Assembly (NCBI RefSeq): GCF_000719515.1
Contig: NZ_JOGR01000002.1
Location: forward strand, 279,431-343,430
Direction of reading: 5' to 3'
Length of the DNA stretch: 64,000 nucleotides
Origin: Glycomyces sp. NRRL B-16210
GTDB taxonomy: Bacteria > Actinomycetota > Actinomycetes > Mycobacteriales > Micromonosporaceae
Below, one piece after another: positions 58,855 through 64,000 of this stretch. The stretch's first letter is position 1. Each line of letters opens with the position of its first letter. The notes beneath the pieces were generated by a model. That model had not been told where the DNA came from, searched no databases, and was given only the letters and a program-made list of their open reading frames with translations. The translations under genes and the position numbers were made by a program.

Positions 58855-59321
58855 GTCTTCATTGGTCATTGAGGTCGATCGACGGGTTCCGATCCTGAGC
58901 CAGGTCCATTGACCGGTCTCGTAGTCGGTCGTATGCCGAGTCGTTTGCGGTACTGCTCGGAATCGGTGGCCGTTGAGACATCTCTTGATCATGCTTCGGC
59001 GATGGGTGTCGCCCTCGACCGCTCACGAGCGGTCGAGGGCAACACCCATCGCCGTGTCCGCACCGGTGTTCACTGCGGTACGGGAAGAGTGGCGGGATCG
59101 GCAGGGCGCTGGCCGCCCATGGCACATGTCTTGGTGCTCGGGGACACCGGTGTCTGCTTGCTTCCGATAAGGTCGCGGTTGCCGTGGGTGCGCCCCTCGC
59201 ACTCTGGCTCTTTGAGACGACCGGTTCGATTGGAAAGGCCCCCATGACATCGACGGACGAAGATCCTGCTCCGCACCGGCTCCCGTCCGGGGCCGTGACA
59301 GGAGAACGGAGCTGATCGGCG
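58855..59321. other. 467-bp spacer with a 25-bp-stem hairpin
   Basis: After the small secreted gene no further gene is convincing up to 59322. The striking element is the inverted repeat at 59000-59051. The rest shows only short GTCGGT-type duplications. Confidence 0.5.
59000..59051. terminator. Long near-perfect inverted repeat (25-bp stem)
   Basis: Arms 59000-59024 and 59027-59051 are complementary at 24 of 25 positions, leaving only two bases between them, so the end pairs must open to form a loop. It may be a terminator or a protein-binding cruciform. The stem is far longer than ordinary terminators here. Confidence 0.55.
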
Positions 59322-60068
59322 GTGGCGAATCTTCGTGAACTGGCCGCCCAGATCGAGTCCGATCGAGCCGCGGTCGAGGCGATGTCCGGACTCATCAACT
59401 CCTCGAAGGAGCAAGCCGAGCAGACGGCCGGGGCGATCGGCGATCTTGGCTTCGAGCGTTCCGCTGCGCGGGCGCGGCAGGTGGTCGAGAAGATCGAGGA
59501 AGCCGAGTCGATCCGGGCCACGTTGCAGGGATCGCTGGTCAAGGCGCATTTTCAGGTGATGTCGGCCGTACATGGCAGAATCGGTCCCGGTGCTCCCGGC
59601 TCGGGAGCGATCGTGCCGCTCACGCGAATGGATGCGGACACCGGTGCGCCGAAAGCCGGTCTCGATGCCGTCCCGCCGCATGTGCGGCAGGAGCCGACCC
59701 CGACCGGCGAGGAGCTGACCGGCGTCGATCCAAGCCTCACTCCATTCCAGAAGGAGCACGAGGGCGCCAACGACGACCAGGGAATGAGCAAGTTCCGTCG
59801 CGGGGCGCGCAATATGGCTCGGAATGTCGGCGACCTCAAGGATGCGGCGGACCAGCTCGCTAAGCCGACCATGACCGAGATGGGGACCCGATGGGAACCG
59901 CCGGAAACCTACCCGGTCGTGGGGACCCCCGAGCCCGCACCGGTGTTCACTGCGCCGGTTTCGGCGCCCGCCGACCACCAGAACGCTGTCGGTAACCTCG
60001 TAGTCGTGGCCGTGCTCGTGGCCGAGGTGGCCGCGCGGAGAATCAAAGGCCGGAAAGGCAAACGATGA
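59322..60068 (+). CDS. Coiled-coil protein with C-terminal hydrophobic segment
   Basis: A GTG start gives 248 residues. The N-terminal 75 residues are helical and heptad-like (LRELAAQIESDRAAVEAMSGLINSSKEQAEQTAGAIGDLGFERSAARARQ), resembling small actinobacterial coiled-coil/DUF6244-type proteins. A disordered Pro/Thr middle follows, then a short hydrophobic stretch (LVVVAVLVAEVAA) and a basic RRIKGRKGKR end. It overlaps the next gene by four bases (ATGA). Confidence 0.65.
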   Translation: MANLRELAAQIESDRAAVEAMSGLINSSKEQAEQTAGAIGDLGFERSAARARQVVEKIEEAESIRATLQGSLVKAHFQVMSAVHGRIGPGAPGSGAIVPLTRMDADTGAPKAGLDAVPPHVRQEPTPTGEELTGVDPSLTPFQKEHEGANDDQGMSKFRRGARNMARNVGDLKDAADQLAKPTMTEMGTRWEPPETYPVVGTPEPAPVFTAPVSAPADHQNAVGNLVVVAVLVAEVAARRIKGRKGKR

Positions 60069-60508
60069 CCCTTAACCCGCTGTTTCGAGAGACCTTGAAG
60101 GCTGCTGCGCTCGGTGACTCCGAGGAGGCCAACCGGCTCTACGACCAGATTCCCGAAGCCGAGGTCGAGCAGTACAACATGTTCATCGTGGCGTTCTTCG
60201 CGATCTGCCTTGAAGTTCGATTCAAGAATGATCAGAGCCTCGCCGCGATCAAGGCGTTCGCCGATGAGATGCGATACGACTACCGAAACGCGGAACCGCC
60301 GGTCAAGCAACTCGTGGTCGAGGGCCTCATTCGCGGCATGATGGGCGAAGAGGAAGTGCTCCAGGAGATTTCGCCCGCCGATCAGTATCGAACTCAGTTG
60401 CTGGCGATTAGGAAGATCGTAGGCCAGTCTCCCGAGATGCAGACTGGTCTGACTCCCTTCCTGTCCGATGCCGAAGGTCTTGCATCCCAGTGGATCAGCG
60501 AAAGTTAG
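60065..60508 (+). CDS. Helical protein, paralogue of the last gene in the window
   Basis: This 147-residue acidic, helical protein (PLFRETLKAAALGDSEEANRLYDQIPEAE, LVVEGLIRGMMGEEEVLQEI, QLLAIRKIV) resembles the protein starting at 63336 in length pattern and spaced motifs (LFR...GD...A..L..QI.E, then a GE..L.E turn). Function is unknown. It is translationally coupled to the coiled-coil gene and followed by a terminator. Confidence 0.6.
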   Translation: MTLNPLFRETLKAAALGDSEEANRLYDQIPEAEVEQYNMFIVAFFAICLEVRFKNDQSLAAIKAFADEMRYDYRNAEPPVKQLVVEGLIRGMMGEEEVLQEISPADQYRTQLLAIRKIVGQSPEMQTGLTPFLSDAEGLASQWISES

Positions 60509-60521
60509 TCGACTTCGTCGG

Positions 60522-60567
60522 GTAGGGGGTGGTGGCGGGGCCGAAGGGCCCCGCCGCCACCCCCTAC
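60522..60567 (+). terminator. Terminator after the helical protein gene
   Basis: A 21-bp stem (60522-60542 and 60547-60567, one mismatch) with the loop GAAG begins 14 bases after the stop codon. Confidence 0.75.
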
Positions 60568-61218
60568 ACGTCTGGGCTCTGGGCGGCGTCGAAACCCATA
60601 GCGGCGCTCGCGGCATAGGCCCTCGACAAGGTGCTTCAGGTCTTGAACGATCGCTCGCGCGGAGCTGGTCTGGGCAAGGATCCGCGAAAGCTAGGCGGAC
60701 AGGTCTTCTGATGATGCTGCGCCGGTCAATGGGTTGGTGACCCTCGGGGCCGGGGGCCCGAGAAGAGCACGGCCCGGGCCGGGGTTGCAATGACATGTGC
60801 GTTCACAGCGTCTGGCGGTTGCGCTCGGTCCCGGCTCGGCGGCTTGACCTGCCGGGTTCATTGTGTCGGCGCGGCTTGTCGGCCGGATTCCGTTGCCGCC
60901 GACCTGTTGAAGCCGACTTCGGTGCTGCGATGGTCAGAGCTGATGAGTTGGATCGTGCCTCGTCGGCTTGAAGCCGGTTTCATCCACCGGATTCTTCACC
61001 CGCCTTCTTTCGCACTCATCGGCGAGCGTGATTTTTCGGTCGCGGATGAGGCAGCGTTCGTCGATGAGTCAATTGGACCAACTGACAGCGACGACGAATG
61101 AAGGTGGATCAGATGGCTCGGCATTGGGCATATCCAATGTTCGCACAATGCCGCATCTTCACCGGAAATACTTGTGTCGCAATAGAGGGCGGGCAAACCT
61201 CGCCGTCTCCGATGCCGC

Positions 61219-61263
61219 AAGGGGTAAGGGGTCCAGGCCAGGGGCCTGGACCCCTTACCCCTT
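61219..61263. terminator. Perfect 21-bp hairpin with a 3-base loop
   Basis: Arms AAGGGGTAAGGGGTCCAGGC-like (61219-61239) and 61243-61263 pair without mismatch around AGG. It stands alone in the gene-free spacer, about 710 bases past the preceding gene, and would block read-through into the next operon. Confidence 0.6.
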
Positions 61264-61434
61264 GGACGCGTTGTGAACCACTCTGTGTCGTTAGTTGACA
61301 GCGGGCCGATGTTGAGTCATCATCGGACACAGCTTCACGATCTTGGAAGTGGGGCAGTCTGTTACGTCTCGAACGGAGATTATTACGTCGCATCCAGATC
61401 GTATCGGCCTTTATCAATAGGCCAGAATAGAAAC

Positions 61435-61480
61435 GCCGCCCGGCGGACCGAGTCCGCTAAAACCAGTCCCGCCGGGCGGC
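61435..61480 (+). promoter_or_regulatory. 5' leader hairpin before the long basic protein
   Basis: GCCGCCCGGCGG (61435-61446) and CCGCCGGGCGGC (61469-61480) pair perfectly across a 22-base loop. It ends just before the AGAAGGAGACC ribosome-binding site of the GTG start at 61504, so it would sit in the mRNA leader, where it could affect translation initiation or stability. Confidence 0.45.
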
Positions 61481-61503
61481 CCAACAACAGAAGGAGACCT
61501 TCC

Positions 61504-62967
61504 GTGTCGTCACCGACGATACGCTATTCGGGCGTACCTGAAAACAGCCATTCCCGCGACTTCGAATCCGATGTCGCCTCCTACACCCGCACCTCCCGTC
61601 ACGAGGCCCCGGACCAGGCTCGCGACTCGGACCTGACCCACCGGTTCCGGGCCGCCGCAGCCGCCGACAAGTCCGCCGGCATCGTCACCACGACCGATTC
61701 CGTACCCGCTGGTCCCGTGGACCTCGTTCCGGGGTTCGCTCCCGGCAAGTCCGGTCCCGTCAGCGACGATCCCCGGCACAACCGCGAGTACCCGCACCCG
61801 AAGAACCCCGGCCTGTTCGCCGAGGTCGACGGCTTCTACGACTGGGCGAACCGCCGCCTGTTCCTCGCCGACGGTTCACCCGATCCGATGACACCGGGCG
61901 CCTACCGGTACCAGACCCGGCCCGACCTGTGCGACCTCGACGCCTCCGACGCCGACCCGTCCAGCCCGCGCTACGAGCCCGATCACCTGCGGCACAAGCC
62001 CGGTGACACGTGGCTGATCGACAAGCGCCGTCCGTACGACGTGCTCGACCCCGGCCCCTTCGGTTCCCCCGGTTGGTTCCCCGACCGCAGGACCGGGCGC
62101 CACCGGCGCGACGAACTCCCCGATCCGATCCCGTGGTGGGAAATCGAGGAGGAACCCGAGAAGGCCGCATGGGCCGAGCAGGCCGAGGCGCTCTGGGAGC
62201 GCCGCACCCGCAAGACCCGCGAACTCGACGCACGCGAAGCCCGCGAGCGCGAGTCCGAGTCCGCCCAGGCGTCCCGCACGGAGGAACCGATGCCGTCCGA
62301 TCGCACCGATCCGCCCGGCGGCTCGGGTTCGTCACGCGCCCAAGGCGGTTCGCAGGACCGATCGCGGGCCCGCGCTCACGAGTCCTCGCAGAGTCGTACT
62401 CAAGACGACTCGGAAGGCGGTTCCCGAAGCGGTGGCCCGAGCCGCGCCCTGGACCGTACCCAGGGCCGGAACGCGGTCCGTCCACAAAGCAGCGAGACCG
62501 AGCGGGCCGAGCCGGTCCGCAGGCCAGCTCCGGGCCCGTCCCTCGATGAGCCGTACCGGTTCTCGAAGCTCCGCGAGGACGCCTGGGACCAGTTCATGAT
62601 CAAGTCCGCGCCGCTCGCCGCCGCGCACGAGACCACCAAGCGCGTCGCCGGTCAGACCGCTGACCAAGCCGCCGGGCAGCGTGACTCCGACGGGTCGGGA
62701 CGGGCGCGGTGGATCGTGCGGCGGCTCGCGGACGCCGTGCGGCGCACTCGCAAGTGCTACCGCCCGCCGTCCCGCGTCGAGGCCCGGCCCGCCGGTCCCC
62801 AGGCGCCGCGGCGCCCGGGCGGTCCGCGCCCGGCCGACTACACCGCGATCGCCCTGCGCACCTCCCAGATGGCCTCCGCGTTCCGCGGAGCCGAGCGCGC
62901 CCGGACCGAACTCGCCGCGGCCCGCGTCGTCCCGGACGTGAAGCTCGGAGGTGCGGCATGGGCATGA
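61504..62967 (+). CDS. Long, disordered, charged protein, unknown
   Basis: A GTG start with AGAAGGAG gives 487 residues. The first 200 are Asp/Arg/Pro-rich with conserved-looking aromatic blocks (FYDWANRRLFLADGSPDPMTPGAYRYQTRPDLCDLD, WLIDKRRPYDVLDPGPFGSPGWFPDRRTG, IPWWEIEEEPEKAAW). The middle (about 255-370) is low-complexity Ser/Arg/Gly/Gln, and the C-terminus is basic, with RWIVRRLADAVRRTRK. No domain is recognised. It overlaps the next gene by ten bases, implying co-translation. Confidence 0.65.
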   Translation: MSSPTIRYSGVPENSHSRDFESDVASYTRTSRHEAPDQARDSDLTHRFRAAAAADKSAGIVTTTDSVPAGPVDLVPGFAPGKSGPVSDDPRHNREYPHPKNPGLFAEVDGFYDWANRRLFLADGSPDPMTPGAYRYQTRPDLCDLDASDADPSSPRYEPDHLRHKPGDTWLIDKRRPYDVLDPGPFGSPGWFPDRRTGRHRRDELPDPIPWWEIEEEPEKAAWAEQAEALWERRTRKTRELDAREARERESESAQASRTEEPMPSDRTDPPGGSGSSRAQGGSQDRSRARAHESSQSRTQDDSEGGSRSGGPSRALDRTQGRNAVRPQSSETERAEPVRRPAPGPSLDEPYRFSKLREDAWDQFMIKSAPLAAAHETTKRVAGQTADQAAGQRDSDGSGRARWIVRRLADAVRRTRKCYRPPSRVEARPAGPQAPRRPGGPRPADYTAIALRTSQMASAFRGAERARTELAAARVVPDVKLGGAAWA

Positions 62968-63329
62968 CGCACCTCGGCCCGCACCGGGCCCGCGCCCGCT
63001 ATGAGAAGGCGCTCAAGGCGATCCCGCTGCCGGTCCGATCCCTTGAGGGCATCGATCCGGGCGTCCTGGTCAACGTCGGCGAGACCGAGATCGCCGGGCG
63101 CCGCATCGAGTTCGGGATCCTCCCGGGCTCGCCGCGGCTGTGGATCACCGTCCCGGACCATCTCCCGCCGGTCATCGGCTACGCGGCCGGATTCGACTCC
63201 CGGCGGCTCGACATGCACCTCACCGAGCTCGACCACTTCGACTGGACCACCAGTCCCGGCAGGGTCGCGGCGCTCAAGCGCGCCGCGTTCGCGGCCTGGA
63301 CGAGCGCCCAACGCGACTGCGAAGGATAG
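62958..63329 (+). CDS. Hypothetical protein (123 aa)
   Basis: An ATG overlaps the end of the previous gene; GGAGG lies seven bases upstream. The product is alpha/beta, with YEKALKAIPLPVRSLEGIDPGVLVNVGETEIAGRRIEFGILPGSPRLWITVPDHLPPVIGYAAGFDS-type segments; no family is recognised. It is the middle gene of a three-gene operon whose last member is a paralogue of the 60065-60508 protein. Confidence 0.6.
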   Translation: MGMTHLGPHRARARYEKALKAIPLPVRSLEGIDPGVLVNVGETEIAGRRIEFGILPGSPRLWITVPDHLPPVIGYAAGFDSRRLDMHLTELDHFDWTTSPGRVAALKRAAFAAWTSAQRDCEG

Positions 63330-63335
63330 GAACCC

Positions 63336-64000
63336 ATGCCCGACATCGAGATTCAGCCGCTGCGCGAATCCAACCGCGCCCTGTTCCGAGCCCACGCGAC
63401 CGCCCGGTTGCGCGGGGACGCCACTGGGGCCCTGGAGTTGGCGCTCCAGATCGGCGAAGGGAGGCGGATGGCGCACCTGCTGTACGTGCTGTACCTGTTC
63501 ACCCGGACCGTGTACGACGAGTTCGGCGACGCCCCCGACCCGAGCGACCTCGCCGAACTCACGAAACGCCTGCACGAGCGGCACTTCTGGCCCGGGAGCG
63601 AGTTCCGGGCGATCCGCGCCGAGGCGATGGTCCGGGGCGTGTGCGGGGAGTCGGTGCTCCTGACCGAGGTGCCGGTGGCCGAGCAGCCCACGTACATGTG
63701 GGCGGTCATCGCCGACCTGGCCGATCCCCAAGCGACGGACGCCGAAATCGCCGCGTGCCTGGACCGGGCCGAGGCGCTCGGGACCGAGATCGTGGGGAGC
63801 GGCTGGGACGCGTTGTTCAGCGCCGCACCGGGGGAGCGGGTTGAGGGCGCACCGTGCGTGCCGCCGGTTTCGCCCGAGCAGCCTGTGCCTCCAGTTTCGC
63901 CTGCTCCGTCCGCCACGTCCGAGGCGTTCGCACCGTTCGCGTCATGCGGGCCGCGTGCCGAGGGCCCGCCGACCGGCCCGCCCGCTCAGCCCACCCATCC
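63336..64000 (+). CDS. Helical protein with Pro-rich tail, partial at the right edge
   Basis: ATG 63336 lies six bases after the previous stop. 221 residues are visible and the frame is open at the window end. The N-terminal part (ALFRAHATARLRGDATGALELALQIGEGRRMAHLLYVLYLF, IRAEAMVRGVCGESVLLTEV, DAEIAACLDRAEAL) resembles the helical protein at 60065-60508. Then a Pro/Ser-rich tail (PPVSPEQPVPPVSPAPS) follows, suggesting a disordered arm. Function is unknown. Confidence 0.65.
   Translation, partial: MPDIEIQPLRESNRALFRAHATARLRGDATGALELALQIGEGRRMAHLLYVLYLFTRTVYDEFGDAPDPSDLAELTKRLHERHFWPGSEFRAIRAEAMVRGVCGESVLLTEVPVAEQPTYMWAVIADLADPQATDAEIAACLDRAEALGTEIVGSGWDALFSAAPGERVEGAPCVPPVSPEQPVPPVSPAPSATSEAFAPFASCGPRAEGPPTGPPAQPTH

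Larger units (their letters stand above)
60509..61503. other. 995-bp spacer, two strong hairpins, no convincing gene
   Basis: Open frames here have poor codon bias and no recognisable product. The spacer contains hairpins at 60522-60567, 61219-61263 and 61435-61480. The composition is less GC-rich and more repetitive than in coding regions, suggesting a decayed or recombined junction between the two modules on either side. Confidence 0.6.

Noticed and set aside
60790..61101. 103-residue frame in the 60.5-61.5 kb spacer
   Set aside because: Poor codon bias, no ribosome-binding site and no recognisable domain.
1..64000. tRNA, rRNA, insertion sequences or prophage genes
   Set aside because: No transposase, integrase or structural phage gene, and no tRNA or rRNA-like stretch, was recognised; short tRNAs could still be missed by eye.

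Overview
The window looks like chromosomal DNA of a high-GC, soil-type actinomycete. Coding regions have strong third-position G/C bias and frequent GTG/TTG starts, and many gene pairs overlap by 4 bases (ATGA, GTGA or TTGA). There are multi-domain secreted polysaccharidases with ricin-lectin or CBM2 modules, and a sugar ABC importer without its own ATPase. The gene mix would fit Glycomycetaceae or a related family, but the sequence alone does not fix the genus. I saw no rRNA, tRNA, CRISPR array, insertion sequence or prophage.

Layout. 1-4344 (minus strand): arabinan-degrading cluster with two ricin+GH43 exoenzymes, a lipoprotein and a GH43-like protein. 4490-15087: housekeeping and accessory enzymes (MmyB-type regulator, SnoaL-like protein, methyltransferase, NmrA-like reductase with a divergent HxlR regulator, nitrilase-fold amidohydrolase, SDR, metallophosphoesterase, two alpha/beta hydrolases). 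15084-21411: a LacI regulator divergent from a sugar-binding protein, two permeases and a GH2 glycosidase. Two operators lie in the divergent promoter. 21548-29105: a PEP-mutase/isocitrate-lyase-like gene broken by an in-frame TGA, a thioesterase, a secreted CE1-CBM2 esterase, a LysE exporter and a large membrane protein, separated by long degenerate tandem-repeat arrays. 29143-38700: small enzymes and four regulators, several with clear palindromic operators. 38857-45642: GH3 beta-glucosidase, CBM2 membrane protein, YdeP-type molybdopterin oxidoreductase with FdhD, and an unknown protein. 46030-51784: a compact three-gene operon (winged-helix protein, double-ATPase HerA-like protein, AIPR-family protein with a nuclease-like signature). 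It resembles an antiphage defence system and is the best candidate for an undescribed one. 51949-58854: secreted CBM2-metalloprotease, DEDDh exonuclease-BRCT protein, S8 protease and a small secreted protein. 59322-64000: proteins of unknown function in two related modules, the last cut by the window edge.

Functional threads. (1) Plant-polymer breakdown: arabinanases, GH43, CE1-CBM2, GH3, GH2, CBM2 proteins and the ABC importer. CebR-like boxes precede both the esterase and the beta-glucosidase. (2) A candidate HerA-AIPR defence operon. (3) A striking load of intergenic tandem duplications. Unit lengths are 31, 48, about 61, about 81, about 120 and a variable 38-65 bp. Several copy the end of the preceding gene, including its stop codon, and one copied gene tail differs from its source mostly by synonymous changes.
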